Of a stretch of DNA of 64,000 nt, positions 45,714 to 55,386 are shown one piece after another. The translations under genes were made by a program, and so were the position numbers. This stretch comes from Aquibium sp. ELW1220 (GTDB lineage: Bacteria > Pseudomonadota > Alphaproteobacteria > Rhizobiales > Rhizobiaceae). The stretch is taken from positions 62,001 to 126,000 of the forward strand of contig NZ_JAOAOQ010000007.1 in the NCBI RefSeq assembly GCF_030398385.1. The letters run 5' to 3'. The notes beneath the pieces are model-generated. The model was not told the origin of the DNA. It saw nothing but the letters and a program-made list of their open reading frames with translations, and searched no databases. How positions within the stretch are numbered: position 1 is the stretch's first letter; each line of letters opens with the position of its first letter.

Positions 45714-46067
45714 TGGATTACGTCTCGAGAGGCGATCGCGTCGGTGGAGTCGCTGTCGTCGAATCAGACGTCCCGCATGTCGTTTCGAAGACAACTGGGC
45801 ATCTCAACAATCGGAGATTGCGAACGAGCAGGCCAAGGGCGGTGTAGGACCGTGTGCGAGTGTAGGCGGAGCAAGCCGCTGCCCCGGCGGATTCATCTCA
45901 TGTCCCGAGATTGCTGCGGTGCAGGAGTCTCAAACGATTTGCCGCAAACTTCTGGTAGTATTCTTGCGTACGCAGATTTTCAGCAACCTAGATGCGCAAT
46001 TCTCCGCACACTGCCAAAAAGGCAGGACATTGCGTCGATCTACAGTTTCTGGGGGCATAAAGGGAAA
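45714..46067. other. intergenic region between protease operon and tRNA-Phe
   Basis: About 350 bases. No gene, terminator with T-run or repeat could be supported. It lies between the operon end and the 3' end of a tRNA gene, a place where island boundaries often fall, but no integrase remnant is visible. Confidence 0.4.
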
Positions 46068-46143
46068 TGGTGCCCAGGGGCGGAATCGAACCACCGACAC
46101 TGCGATTTTCAGTCGCATGCTCTACCAACTGAGCTACCTGGGC
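46068..46143 (-). tRNA. tRNA-Phe (GAA)
   Basis: On the minus strand the sequence folds as a full tRNA of 76 bases: acceptor GCCCAGG with CCTGGGC, D-arm with AGCTCAGTTGGTAGAGC, anticodon loop CTGAAAA (anticodon GAA), T-arm GGTTCGATTCC, and encoded CCA at the 3' end. Its 3' end faces the protease operon. Confidence 0.96.
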
Positions 46144-46631
46144 GTGACGGCAGGGCCGTCATTTCGTCTCGGGCACCGCCCGAAAGCGCGTGGGTTATAG
46201 CACGCAAAATCGCGGTGTCCAGCATCCCATGACAGAAATCCGACAGCAAAACGGCGGCCCTTGCGGAAGGCCCGGCGAAGCCGCCCGGCGCGGCCGGAAG
46301 GAGGCCGTGCAGGCGGCACGGCGCCGCGGGCCGTGGCTGCCGGGCCGAATCCGGATTTCGCCGCAAGTCTCTGGAGGTCAAAGCAAAAAGGCGAGGCGCC
46401 GGCGATGCTCGCCCGGCATTGTTCGGCGCGGCGGCCGCTGGCGACGAGGCTGGGCGTCGGCGGGTTCCTGCGGGATGACGCGTCGATGGACAGGTCGGGC
46501 GGGCGGCCTCTGTCGCCGCGACGGGCGGGCTGGCGAGGCGCGGATTGCGCAGATGCGGTTTCTGGCGCTGCTCGATGTCGCGTTCGGCGATGACGCGGGG
46601 CGCTGCAGCGGCCTCGGGCAGGCGAGAGGGC
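46144..46631. other. GC-rich spacer between tRNA-Phe and yacG
   Basis: About 490 bases, richer in G and C than most of the window. Open frames exist on both strands but carry only low-complexity Arg/Gly/Ala strings and no recognisable motif. I see no gene or RNA here. Confidence 0.4.
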
Positions 46632-46844
46632 CTATTCCTCGTCGCCGCCGCGGCGGTCGTCCGGCTGGATGTCGGCTGGCTCGCCCGGGATGACGTAGGC
46701 GCCCGAGAGCCAGCGGTTAAGGTCGCGGTCCTTGCAGCGGGTGGAGCAGAAGGGATAGGTCTCGCGCGACGAGGGCTTGCCGCATTCGGGACATTTGACG
46801 CGGGGGCGCAGCGGCGTGACGCTTGCGGTGGGCTTGTCCGTCAT
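46632..46844 (-). CDS. yacG: DNA gyrase inhibitor YacG
   Basis: The 70-residue protein has the YacG zinc finger with four Cys in KCPECGKPS and [15 protein letters not shown], then AYVIPG. It binds gyrase B and limits its activity in characterised relatives. The start at 46844 is the ATG nearest the conserved region. It is the last gene of the core block, seven bases after maf ends. Confidence 0.93.
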   Translation of the reverse strand: MTDKPTASVTPLRPRVKCPECGKPSSRETYPFCSTRCKDRDLNRWLSGAYVIPGEPADIQPDDRRGGDEE

Positions 46845-46851
46845 CGGCGTC

Positions 46852-47487
46852 TCACGCGGTTCCCAGGCCCGAGACCCAGTTGAAGTGAACCTTGTAGCCT
46901 TCGCCAGCAAGCAGCGAGACGGTTTCGTAGAGCGGCAGGCCGACGACGTTGGTGTAGGAGCCCACCAGCTTGACGACGAACGTGCCGGCAAGTCCCTGGA
47001 TGGCGTAGCCACCCGCCTTGCCGCGCCATTCGCCTGAGGCGAGGTAGCTTTCCATCTCGTCGCGCGACAGACGCTTGAAGCGCACGCGCGTGTCGACGAG
47101 CTGCTGGCGAACCTTGCCCGCAGGCGTGATCAGGCAAAGCCCGGTGTAGACGCGGTGCGAGCGGCCGGAGAGCAGGCGCAGGCAGCCGGTCGCATCCTCG
47201 AGCAGCTCGGCCTTCGGCAGGATGCGGCGCCCCACCGCCACGACCGTGTCGGCGGCCAGGATGAAGGCATCGCGCTCCCATCCCTCCTCTGCGGACAGCG
47301 AGGCAAGGGCCTTCTCGGCCTTCTCCTTCGACAGCCTCTTGGCCAGCGAGCGGGGCTGCTCGGCCCGCTGCGGGGTCTCGTCGATGTCGGCCGGGCAGAT
47401 CCGGTGCGGTTCGATGCCGGCCTGCTGGAGCAGTTCGATCCGGCGGGGAGAACCCGAAGCGAGCACCAGCTTCTGGAAAACGCTCAT
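46852..47487 (-). CDS. maf: Maf family nucleotide pyrophosphatase
   Basis: The 211-residue protein begins with the nucleotide-binding motif [14 protein letters not shown] and has [11 protein letters not shown] and [12 protein letters not shown]. Maf proteins hydrolyse dTTP, UTP or modified pyrimidine nucleotides and are linked to genome hygiene and cell division. The length is normal. It is between infA and yacG on the minus strand, an arrangement seen in Rhizobiales. Confidence 0.94.
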   Translation of the reverse strand: MSVFQKLVLASGSPRRIELLQQAGIEPHRICPADIDETPQRAEQPRSLAKRLSKEKAEKALASLSAEEGWERDAFILAADTVVAVGRRILPKAELLEDATGCLRLLSGRSHRVYTGLCLITPAGKVRQQLVDTRVRFKRLSRDEMESYLASGEWRGKAGGYAIQGLAGTFVVKLVGSYTNVVGLPLYETVSLLAGEGYKVHFNWVSGLGTA

Positions 47488-47535
47488 CGAAATCCTGTCG
47501 GCGCGGCTGGCGCACGCATGAAGCCGCGGCGCGGC

Positions 47536-47754
47536 CTACTTGAAGCGGTAGGTGATACGGCCCTTGGTGAGGTCGTAGGGTGTCATCTCGACGAGCACCT
47601 TGTCGCCGGTCAGCACGCGGATGCGGTTCTTGCGCATGCGGCCTGCGGTGTGGGCGATGATCTCGTGTTCGTTTTCGAGCTTCACCCGGAACATCGCATT
47701 CGGGAGCAATTCCGTCACGGTGCCCGGAAACTCGAGGACTTCTTCCTTCGGCAT
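47536..47754 (-). CDS. infA: translation initiation factor IF-1
   Basis: The 72-residue S1-like OB-fold protein reads [44 protein letters not shown] and KGRITYRFK. It binds the ribosomal A-site in initiation. The ATG at 47754 gives the standard length and follows AAAAGG; an upstream in-frame ATG at 47769 would add five residues. Confidence 0.97.
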   Translation of the reverse strand: MPKEEVLEFPGTVTELLPNAMFRVKLENEHEIIAHTAGRMRKNRIRVLTGDKVLVEMTPYDLTKGRITYRFK

Positions 47755-47853
47755 TCGATACCTTTTCATGAGAGAACGCCCGGCGCGGAGCTGGTCCGGG
47801 CCGGGAATTGCGCGGAACCTATATGATTACGCCCGGATTGTGAACCTCGTTCT

Positions 47854-48342
47854 TCACCCGGCCGTCATCTTGCCGTCGACGCCGAATCGCGTGCCGATCC
47901 GCCGCGCCAGGCGGTCGCGGACGTCGCGGTAGGCCGCCAGGATCTGCTCGCGCGTGCCGCTGGCGGTGGAAGGGTCGGGCATCGGCCAGTACTCGACGTC
48001 GGAGGCGAGCGCGCGCGTCATGTCGAGGGCGGCGTGGTGCGCCTCGGGCGCCAGGGTGACGATCAGGTCGAAATAGCCGTCCTCGAGATCGTCGAGCAGG
48101 CGCGGCAGGCGCTGCCCGAGAGACAGGTCCTGCTCGGCCAGGACGGCGTCGACGAAGGGATCGCGCTCGCCGGAGCGCACGCCGGCCGATGCCACATAGA
48201 CGCCCGGCAGCAGCCGGCGCGCGATCAGCTCGGCCATGGGCGAGCGGATCGCGTTCATGCCGCACAGGAAAAGCACCGATTTGGGCGCCCGGCCGGAGGG
48301 TGCGCCGGGCACGGCCTGATCGCTGGGCGGCGTGTCGGCCAC
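47854..48342 (-). CDS. low molecular weight protein-tyrosine phosphatase-like protein
   Basis: The 162-residue protein carries the active-site loop FLCGMNAIRSPM (C27-X5-R33) and the general-acid region WPMPDPS near residue 120. Such proteins dephosphorylate tyrosines or act as arsenate reductases; the IR-S-P-M loop is the phosphatase type. The GTG at 48342 is 6 bases after the UPF0262 gene stop. It belongs to the hisD-linked block and is followed by infA. Confidence 0.88.
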   Translation of the reverse strand: MADTPPSDQAVPGAPSGRAPKSVLFLCGMNAIRSPMAELIARRLLPGVYVASAGVRSGERDPFVDAVLAEQDLSLGQRLPRLLDDLEDGYFDLIVTLAPEAHHAALDMTRALASDVEYWPMPDPSTASGTREQILAAYRDVRDRLARRIGTRFGVDGKMTAG

Positions 48343-48348
48343 GCCTGG

Positions 48349-48834
48349 CTACCCGCGCCAGTGCAGCACGCAGACCAGCGTGAAGAGCCGCCGCGCCGTA
48401 TCGAAATCGACCTCGATCTTGCCCGACAGGCGATCCATCAGGGTCTGGGAGCCTTCGTTGTGCAGGCCGCGACGGCCCATGTCGATCGCCTCGATCTGCG
48501 AGGGCGTGGAAGAGCGGATCGCCTCGTAGTAGCTCTCGCAGATCATGAAGTAGTCCTTCACGATGCGGCGGAACGGCGTGAGCGACAGGATATGCGTGAC
48601 CACCGCGCTGCCGTCCTCGCGCGAGACGGCGAAGACGAGGCGCGAATCGGCCAGCGAGAGCTTCAGCCTGTAGGGGCCGCCATTCTCGTCGCCCACGGGG
48701 TGGAAGACGTTCTCCTCGATCAGGTCGAAGATGGCGACGGCGCGCTCGTGCTCGACGTCGGGCGTGGACCGGCCGATCGATTCGTCGAGTTCGACGTCGA
48801 TCAGCCGATGATTGCTTCCGCCGTCCGCGCCCAC
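48349..48834 (-). CDS. UPF0262 family protein
   Basis: The 161-residue protein matches UPF0262 ([60 protein letters not shown]), a family of unknown role found in alphaproteobacteria. The GTG at 48834 has AGGAG upstream. It begins 9 bases after hisD and is probably in one transcript with hisD and the phosphatase gene. Confidence 0.9.
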   Translation of the reverse strand: MGADGGSNHRLIDVELDESIGRSTPDVEHERAVAIFDLIEENVFHPVGDENGGPYRLKLSLADSRLVFAVSREDGSAVVTHILSLTPFRRIVKDYFMICESYYEAIRSSTPSQIEAIDMGRRGLHNEGSQTLMDRLSGKIEVDFDTARRLFTLVCVLHWRG

Positions 48835-48843
48835 CGCAGGCTC

Positions 48844-50136
48844 CTAGAGATTGAGGCGGATGGCGACGGAGCGCGCATGCGCGCCAAGCCCTTCCGCCTC
48901 GGCGAGCGCGATGGCTGCGGGCGCCAGCGCGCGCAGCTGGTCGGGTCCGAGCTTCAGGAGAGAGGTGCGCTTGACGAAGTCGAGCACCGACAATCCCGAC
49001 GAGAAGCGCGCCGACCGCGCCGTCGGCAGCACGTGGTTCGAACCGCCGACATAGTCGCCGATGACCTCGGGCGTGTGCCGCCCGATGAAGATCGCGCCTG
49101 CATTGCGGATCCTCGGCACGAAGGCCTCGGCGTCGGCGAAGGCCAGTTCGAGATGCTCGGCGGCGATGCGGTTGGCCAGCGGCACGGCCGCCTCCAGATC
49201 GGGCACGATGATCACGGCGCCGAAGTCGCGCCAGCTGGCGGCCGCGGTCTGCGCGCGGGGGAGGGTGGCGATCTGCCTTTCGACGGCCTCCTCCACGTCG
49301 CGGCCGAAGGCTGCGTCGTCGGTGATCAGGATCGACTGCGCGGCCGTGTCGTGCTCGGCCTGGGCGAGCAGGTCGGCGGCGATCCAGTCCGGATCGTTTT
49401 CCGCGTCGGCGATCACCAGCACCTCGGACGGGCCGGCGATCATGTCGATGCCGACGGTGCCGAAGACCTGACGCTTGGCCGCCGCGACATAGGCGTTGCC
49501 GGGGCCGACGATCTTGGCGACGGGGCGAATGGTCTTGGTTCCGTAGGCGAGGGCGGCCACGGCCTGCGCGCCGCCGACGCGATAGATCTCGCCGACGCCC
49601 GCCAGATGCGCGGCGACGAGGACCAGCGGGTTGAGCACGCCGTCCGGCGCGGGCACCACGATGACGATGCGCTCGACCCCGGCCACCCTGGCCGGAACCG
49701 CGTTCATCAGCACGGAACTCGGATAGCTCGCCGTGCCGCCGGGCACGTAGAGGCCGACTGATTCGATGGCCGTCCAGCGCGAGCCGAGCTCCACGCCGAT
49801 CGCATCCACATAACGGTCGTCGGCCGGCATCTGCCGGGCATGGTGGGAGGCGATGCGGTCGCGCGCGAGCGACAGCGCCTCGACGGTCCGCGGATCGGCG
49901 CCGGCCACGGCTTCGGCGATCTCGTCTTGCGTCACAGCCAGGCTCGCCGCCGTGAAGCCGTTGCGGTCGAAGCGATTGGTGTACTCGACGAGTGCCGCGT
50001 CGCCTTCGGCACGCACGCGGGCGAGAATGGTCCGCACCGTCTGGTCGACGTCCTCCGAGACCTCGCGTTTCGTCGACAGGAAGGACACGAAGCTTTCTTC
50101 GAAGTCCGGGGCTGTGGAGAGGAGCGTGATGGCCAT
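48844..50136 (-). CDS. hisD: histidinol dehydrogenase
   Basis: The 430-residue enzyme oxidises L-histidinol to L-histidine in two NAD+ steps. It shows [44 protein letters not shown], and the zinc/catalytic region with SNHVLPT. The length is normal. It follows the DUF2948 gene by 18 bases on the minus strand and precedes the UPF0262 gene, the usual rhizobial order. Confidence 0.97.
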   Translation of the reverse strand: MAITLLSTAPDFEESFVSFLSTKREVSEDVDQTVRTILARVRAEGDAALVEYTNRFDRNGFTAASLAVTQDEIAEAVAGADPRTVEALSLARDRIASHHARQMPADDRYVDAIGVELGSRWTAIESVGLYVPGGTASYPSSVLMNAVPARVAGVERIVIVVPAPDGVLNPLVLVAAHLAGVGEIYRVGGAQAVAALAYGTKTIRPVAKIVGPGNAYVAAAKRQVFGTVGIDMIAGPSEVLVIADAENDPDWIAADLLAQAEHDTAAQSILITDDAAFGRDVEEAVERQIATLPRAQTAAASWRDFGAVIIVPDLEAAVPLANRIAAEHLELAFADAEAFVPRIRNAGAIFIGRHTPEVIGDYVGGSNHVLPTARSARFSSGLSVLDFVKRTSLLKLGPDQLRALAPAAIALAEAEGLGAHARSVAIRLNL

Positions 50137-50154
50137 TCGCGTATCCAGCCGAGC

Positions 50155-50589
50155 CTAGACGCGGTGCGCGGGACGGGAGGTTGCCTCCCACGCCCCACCG
50201 ATGTCTGCAATCCTCGCCTCGATGCACTCGACGTCGAGGCGCATCGTGGCGCCGCCCGAGAAGACCAGATCGACATGGCCTGCCGGCGCGTCCGTCTCCT
50301 CGAAGCGGACCGCCAGCAGCGACAGCACCTCGGCCGGCTTGTCGCGGTCGATTCCGGCGGTCTTCACCGCCAGCACGCGGTCGAAGTGCAGCGCGGCGCG
50401 GCGGCGCTCGTCGTGCCGGCTGAACAGCTTTTTCGGCGCCTCCCAGACGAAGCGGTTCATTGCGATCACCACCCGGTTCTCCTGCGCACGCCAATCGATG
50501 TCGCCCACCCGCAGGACGGCATCCTGGAGGTGCGCCGACATCACCTGCAGGTCTTCGGCATCGAGGGCGAGCAGTTTCAGCGGAGGCAT
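50155..50589 (-). CDS. DUF2948 family protein
   Basis: The 144-residue protein begins PLKLLALDAEDLQVMSAHLQDA and carries WRAQENRVVIAMNRFVWE and HFDRVLAVKTAGID, matching DUF2948, a family known only from alphaproteobacteria. Its role is unknown. The ATG at 50589 is used because the longer frame begins in sequence that lacks this pattern. It is between murA and hisD. Confidence 0.87.
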   Translation of the reverse strand: MPPLKLLALDAEDLQVMSAHLQDAVLRVGDIDWRAQENRVVIAMNRFVWEAPKKLFSRHDERRRAALHFDRVLAVKTAGIDRDKPAEVLSLLAVRFEETDAPAGHVDLVFSGGATMRLDVECIEARIADIGGAWEATSRPAHRV

Positions 50590-50701
50590 GAACTCACGTC
50601 CGATCGTTCGGTATCGGCCCTGTGTTAGGCGGTCTCGTCCGATCATGCAATGCGGCGATCGGGCGACCGTTCCACAGCTTCGCGCGGCTGCCCGGCGGCC
50701 C

Positions 50702-51991
50702 TCAGCCGGAGATCCGCTCCACGGTCGCGCCGCAGCGCGAAAGCTTTTCCTCCAGCCGCTCGAAGCCGCGGTCGAGGTGGTAGACGCGGTTGACGGTGCT
50801 CTCGCCGTCGGCCGCCAGAGCGGCGATGACCAGCGAAACCGAGGCCCGCAGGTCCGTCGCCATCACCGGTGCGCCCTTCAGCCTGGACACGCCCTCGACG
50901 ATGGCCGACTGGCCCGAAAGACTGATGCGGGCGCCGAAGCGGGCGAGTTCCTGGACATGCATGAAGCGGTTCTCGAAGATCGTCTCGGTGATCTTCGAGC
51001 GCCCGGTCGCCATGGTCATCAGGCCCATGAACTGCGCCTGCAGGTCGGTCGGGAAACCGGGAAACGGCTCCGTCGTCACGTCGACGGGCGCAATGCCGGC
51101 ACCGTTGCGGGCGACACGGATGCCTTCGTTGGTCTGGGTGATGTGCGCACCCGTCTGGGTCAGGATGTCGAGCGCGCTCTGCAGCAGGTCGGAGCGGGCG
51201 CCCTGCAGCAGCACGTCGCCGCCCGTCATGGCGACCGCCATGGCGTAGGTGCCGGTCTCGATACGGTCGGGGATGATGCGGTGGCGGGCGCCCTTGAGCG
51301 ACGTCACGCCCTCGATGGTGATGGTCGAGGTGCCGGCACCGGTGATGCGCGCGCCCATGGCGTTCAGGCAGTCGGCGAGGTTGACGACCTCGGGCTCGCG
51401 GGCGGCGTTCTCGAGGACGGTCTCGCCGCGCGCAAGGGACGCCGCCATCATCAGCACGTGGGTCGCACCGACCGATACCTTCGGGAAGACGTAGCGGTTG
51501 CCCACCAGTCCCTTCGGCGCCTTGGCCACCACGTAGCCGATGTCGATGTCGATCTCGGCGCCGAGCGCACGCAGCCCGTCGATGAACAGGTCGACCGGGC
51601 GCGTGCCGATGGCGCAGCCGCCGGGCAGCGACACGCGCGCCTCGCCCATGCGTGCCAGAAGCGGGCCGATCACCCAGAAACTCGCGCGCATCTTCGACAC
51701 GAGATCGTAGGGCGCGGTGGTGTCGACGATGTTGCGGGCGGTGAAGTGGATGGTGCGCGAGTAGCCGGTGTCCTGGCTCTCGCGGCGGCCGTTGACGGTG
51801 TAGTCGACGCCGTGATTGCCGAGGATGCGGATCAGCTGCTCGACGTCGGCCAGGTGCGGCACGTTTTCCAGCGTCAGCGTGTCGTCGGTCAAAAGCGAGG
51901 CGATCATCAGGGGCAGCGCCGCGTTCTTGGCGCCGGAAATCGGGATCACGCCCTTGAGTTCGTTGCCCCCGACGATCCTGATTCGATCCAT
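50702..51991 (-). CDS. murA: UDP-N-acetylglucosamine 1-carboxyvinyltransferase
   Basis: The 429-residue enzyme performs the first committed step of peptidoglycan synthesis, adding enolpyruvate from PEP to UDP-GlcNAc. It has [20 protein letters not shown] at the start, the active-site Cys in [16 protein letters not shown] and the conserved [15 protein letters not shown]. The Cys is intact, so fosfomycin sensitivity is expected. The ATG at 51991 gives normal length. Confidence 0.97.
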   Translation of the reverse strand: MDRIRIVGGNELKGVIPISGAKNAALPLMIASLLTDDTLTLENVPHLADVEQLIRILGNHGVDYTVNGRRESQDTGYSRTIHFTARNIVDTTAPYDLVSKMRASFWVIGPLLARMGEARVSLPGGCAIGTRPVDLFIDGLRALGAEIDIDIGYVVAKAPKGLVGNRYVFPKVSVGATHVLMMAASLARGETVLENAAREPEVVNLADCLNAMGARITGAGTSTITIEGVTSLKGARHRIIPDRIETGTYAMAVAMTGGDVLLQGARSDLLQSALDILTQTGAHITQTNEGIRVARNGAGIAPVDVTTEPFPGFPTDLQAQFMGLMTMATGRSKITETIFENRFMHVQELARFGARISLSGQSAIVEGVSRLKGAPVMATDLRASVSLVIAALAADGESTVNRVYHLDRGFERLEEKLSRCGATVERISG

Positions 51992-52143
51992 GTCCTGTCC
52001 TTCCGGCGATGAGCGCAACGAGGCCGGAGCCGTTGCGCCCCACGCCTGAATTGGCCGCTCCTAGAGCAATGACCGCGTTCCTTCAAGGAAAGCCTGTCCC
52101 CGACATCCGTTTTGCTTCCAGAAACCGGCGGAAATTCGACCGT

Positions 52144-52353
52144 TCAGCTTTTCGAGCCGTCGGCTTCGGCGTCCAGACCCTTGCGTTCGTCGGCTTCACC
52201 GGCGCGGCGGGCGCGCGCCTGCTGCTTGCGCCGCTGCAGGTTGGCGCGCAGCTGCTCGGCCAGCCTCGCCTTGCGGCGCTCGGCCGCGGCGTTCTCCGCC
52301 CGGCCTGTCCCCGCGCCGCCCTGCGCCGCTTTCCGTCCGTCCTCGTCCACCAT
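52144..52353 (-). CDS. small basic helical protein, hypothetical
   Basis: About 69 residues, with an Ala/Arg/Lys-rich helix (AERRKARLAEQLRANLQRRKQQARAR). I recall similar short proteins as hypotheticals next to murA in Rhizobiales. Start choices at 52353, 52383 and 52392 are in frame, and the first is taken because the others encode low-complexity sequence. No function is known. Confidence 0.5.
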   Translation of the reverse strand: MVDEDGRKAAQGGAGTGRAENAAAERRKARLAEQLRANLQRRKQQARARRAGEADERKGLDAEADGSKS

Positions 52354-52448
52354 GGCGTGCGCCCGATTCCCAGATGCGTGCATGCGTGTCATACTACGCT
52401 TGCGCTTCGGATTTCGATATGCAAGAAGGCGACCGCAATCGACGGATC

Positions 52449-52523
<75 letters not shown>

Positions 52524-52651
52524 TTCGTCCCGCTGCATCTCCGACAACCCTGCTTTTCGTTTACCGGCATCTTCGCGTGTTCGCGCTGCGGTCGTCGTGT
52601 GGACGGCTCATCGTCAACGGGCAAAGGCGGCGTTGCGCGGGTTCTGGGCGA

Positions 52652-53551
52652 TCAGGTTCCGGAACCGAAGAACCGTCCAAGACGGTGGCGCAGTCTGCCT
52701 GGCCTGGACGGGGCAGGGGCGATGACGTCGGCGAATCGCGGCGGCAGGCGGCACAGCCTGCCGCGGTAATGGAAATCCTCCGGAACGCGCCGCAGGTGGT
52801 CGATGTCCGGAGCCGGGTCGAATCCGTCCATCGCGGTTGCGAATTCGCCCGGGTCGGGAAACACGTGCGCGAGGTATTCGTCGACGTGGAGGCTGAAATG
52901 CCGGCTGTGCCCGGCCTTCACATCGCTCTGCGACATCCTCAGCCTCTTCAGCCGCGCGCTTCTCGTGCGCGCGACAGTCTCGTCCGCCGCCCGCAGGTGA
53001 AACATGAACAGATCGTCGGTCTGCCGACGCGGCCGGTCGCAGGCATGGAAGCCGGGACCCCAGATCAGCGGCACGCGACTGAGGAGCGGCTTGCAGTAGA
53101 CGGCGTCGAAGCGGACCCAGCTGCGCTGGCGCAGGAGTGGCTTCCTCGCATCGAGGGCCGGCTCGTGCCGGCGATCCTGAACCACGTTGAAGCCGACGAC
53201 GTTGAAATAGGGTTCGTCGGCCTTCGCCCGGAGGTAGTCGGCGAGCCCGGCATAGCGTGCCGAATCCGGCACGATCAGTTCGTCGGCGTCGCTCATGACG
53301 ACCCAGTCATAGCTTTGCAGGAGCATCGACTGGAGCGAACTCATCATCGCCGCCCGCTTGACCTCGTCGAAGTCCACGTCCGGGAGATCGATCAGCTGAT
53401 GACGCCGGGAGCTGTCGGCGCGTTGGACGCGGTCGGCGAAGGAGACGACATAGAGATTGTCGTGGCCGACCATGCGGCCGTAATGCTCCAGCCAGAGCGG
53501 CAGGAACTCCGGCTCGTTGAAAGCCATCGTGATCGCGGCGACACGCGGCAT
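52652..53551 (-). CDS. glycosyltransferase family 2-like protein
   Basis: The 299-residue protein starts RVAAITMAFNEPEFLPLWLEHY, with the DXD-like metal site VVMSDADELIV near residue 82 and CKPLLSRVP further on. It resembles the glycosyltransferases that act on cell-surface glycans with an N-terminal NEP motif. No membrane segment is visible. The ATG at 53551 begins the conserved sequence; upstream codons encode a basic string of no known content. The donor sugar and acceptor are unknown. Confidence 0.8.
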   Translation of the reverse strand: MPRVAAITMAFNEPEFLPLWLEHYGRMVGHDNLYVVSFADRVQRADSSRRHQLIDLPDVDFDEVKRAAMMSSLQSMLLQSYDWVVMSDADELIVPDSARYAGLADYLRAKADEPYFNVVGFNVVQDRRHEPALDARKPLLRQRSWVRFDAVYCKPLLSRVPLIWGPGFHACDRPRRQTDDLFMFHLRAADETVARTRSARLKRLRMSQSDVKAGHSRHFSLHVDEYLAHVFPDPGEFATAMDGFDPAPDIDHLRRVPEDFHYRGRLCRLPPRFADVIAPAPSRPGRLRHRLGRFFGSGT

Positions 53552-53756
53552 CGGGCCAGGCGCTCCAGGTCGAGCGGCGCCGGGGCCGCAACGTTCCGTC
53601 TGACACCACCGCGATGCCCGCGTGTCAAGCCTGTGGCCGGCGGTTCGGACCACCGGGCAAAAGCCAGGTCGAAACAGCGGCGCCTACCGGTGGCGCCGCG
53701 CGACGGGGCCGCAATCGCGGCGTGCATGCGGTCGACGCCGGCGTGAAACGGCGTCC

Positions 53757-54092
53757 TCAGTTCGTGGCGCGCCGCCAGCCGGCCCGGCGGGCCTCCGCTT
53801 CCGAGCAGAACCAGCGTTCGCCGTAGGATGGCCGGATCTTCGTCCGCTCATAATCGGCCTGGCCGGGGACGTGGTAGATCCGCTCCCCGGTGGCGATGCT
53901 GACATTGCCCTTGATGCGGCAGCTCTGCGCCGCCTGCACCGGCTGCGCCACATGGCCGAGTTCGAGGCCGCCGAGCAGGTAGCCGGTGCCGCCGCACAGC
54001 AGGAGGACGGCCGGGAGCACCGGCAGAGAGCGGGAACGCCGGCGCGCGGGCGCCGGGCGGGGGGTCGTCTTCTGTGGCGAGCGTCCGATCAT
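53757..54092 (-). CDS. small membrane-anchored protein with a SUNSET-like C-terminal domain
   Basis: The 111-residue protein has a basic start, one hydrophobic segment (LPVLPAVLLLCGGTGYLLGGL, about 23-43) and a C-terminal domain SCRIKGNVSIATGERIYHVPG with PSYGERWFCSEAEARRAGW, which matches domains seen beside nucleases and in succinoglycan-linked ExoI-type proteins. It is likely anchored in the inner membrane with the domain outside. Function is not known; the two Cys could pair. Confidence 0.75.
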   Translation of the reverse strand: MIGRSPQKTTPRPAPARRRSRSLPVLPAVLLLCGGTGYLLGGLELGHVAQPVQAAQSCRIKGNVSIATGERIYHVPGQADYERTKIRPSYGERWFCSEAEARRAGWRRATN

Positions 54093-54290
54093 CGGCGCAT
54101 GATCGCGCGGAAACCTTGCCGTGCGTTGAATGAAGTCGGTGCAATCTTAACGGGCGCGTGAGCCAAGCGCCCGGCCGGCATACGCCGGTCCGGCGGTCCG
54201 TTCGAATCCGATCGATCCGGCGAAGGTTCCGTTCACCGCCAGAGGCGATGACGGGTGCATCCGCCTGCGGAAAGGTCCATTGCAGCGGCC

Positions 54291-54761
54291 ATGTCGCGTC
54301 TCCTTTCCATCATCGCACTCGCTGCAGTCATCACCACGCCCGCCCGGGCCGAGTGGGAGTGGACGCGCTGGGGCATGACCACGCATGCGGTGCGGCTGGC
54401 GGCGCCGGCGGACCTCGTGCGCCTCGACGAGCCGGTCGGCCGGTCGCGGCTGAGGATGCTCCTCTCGGTCGAGATCGAGACGATGGGGATCGCCGCCCAT
54501 GCGCGGCTCGGCTTCAGCAGGGCCGGCGAACTTGGCATGGTGGAGTTGCGGCCGGTCGATCCGGTGCGCGATTGCCCGGCTGCAGCCGAAGCGCTGTCGC
54601 GGCGTCTCGGCGATCCGGTGTCGCAGAGGCACACGCCCTCGCAGAGGCTGCTCTGGTCCGACGACGGCACCAACCTGATCGAGTTCCGAAGCGCCGGAGA
54701 CGGCGCCTGCGTGATCCGGCTGACGCCCTTGCCGAAGCGACAGCCCTATCTCGGCGGCTGA
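54291..54761 (+). CDS. exported protein of unknown function
   Basis: The 156-residue precursor has a signal peptide (SRLLSIIALAAVITTPARAE, cleavage near residue 21). The mature part contains WEWTRWGMTTHAVRLAAP and CPAAAEALSRRLGDPV with a few Cys. I recognise no family. The ATG at 54291 is chosen because the signal peptide starts there; a longer frame begins at 54255. Its end overlaps the convergent DUF1622 gene by 16 bases. Confidence 0.65.
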   Translation: MSRLLSIIALAAVITTPARAEWEWTRWGMTTHAVRLAAPADLVRLDEPVGRSRLRMLLSVEIETMGIAAHARLGFSRAGELGMVELRPVDPVRDCPAAAEALSRRLGDPVSQRHTPSQRLLWSDDGTNLIEFRSAGDGACVIRLTPLPKRQPYLGG

Positions 54762-55117
54762 TCGTTTCCGCGCGACTGCCAGGGGAAACGGCCTTCGATC
54801 TCGACTTCCAGCGCAATGCTCAGGAAGGTGCGGATGAGCACGATCCCGGCCAGCACGACGACGCTGTCCAGTGTCGGGTCGACAGCAACGGTGTTGATGA
54901 TGTCGGCGGCGACCAGGAATTCGAGCCCGAGCAGGATCGCGCGTCCGACGTCGCCGCGGTAGCGCTGGAACGTCATGTCCTGCTGGCCGCCGAGGATGTG
55001 GCGAAGCGCGAACTTGCCGGTGGCAAGCGCGATGCCGAGCACGATGGCGGCAATCCCGGCAAACTCGATCGAGCGGGTCGTCCAGTGCAGCAGGGTGTTG
55101 AAGAGGCTATCATGCAT
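54746..55117 (-). CDS. DUF1622 family membrane protein
   Basis: The 123-residue protein has three hydrophobic segments (about 15-33, 58-78, 84-105) and the family pattern RGDVGRAILLGLEFLVAADII. The function of DUF1622 is not established. The ATG at 55117 gives the expected length; longer frames upstream are Arg/Pro-rich noise. About 270 bases without a gene separate it from galE. Confidence 0.82.
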   Translation of the reverse strand: MHDSLFNTLLHWTTRSIEFAGIAAIVLGIALATGKFALRHILGGQQDMTFQRYRGDVGRAILLGLEFLVAADIINTVAVDPTLDSVVVLAGIVLIRTFLSIALEVEIEGRFPWQSRGNDQPPR

Positions 55118-55386
55118 CGTCGTCACTCCGCAGGTCTTCAGGCATCGCGGCCATGATGGCCGCACGCTCCGGCGCCAGCAAGCCCCGGTCCTCGAGGCAC
55201 AAGCGCGCGTGGCCGGTGTCCGGTGAAGCGGGAAGCGGCGCCGAAGTTCCCGTCTGGCGCATGCGTCCGGGCTCCGCCGAGGCCGGCGCGGCATGATCCG
55301 GCGGCCGCGCGTCCCCGCGGGCGGCTTGCGGAAACGCCGCCGCGGCCCGGCCGTCACGCGGCCAGCCTGCGGCGAGCCGCTGCTCC

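Noticed and set aside
46190-46693. 167-codon plus-strand frame beyond tRNA-Phe
   Set aside because: Arg/Gly-rich translation without motif, overlapping yacG on the other strand.
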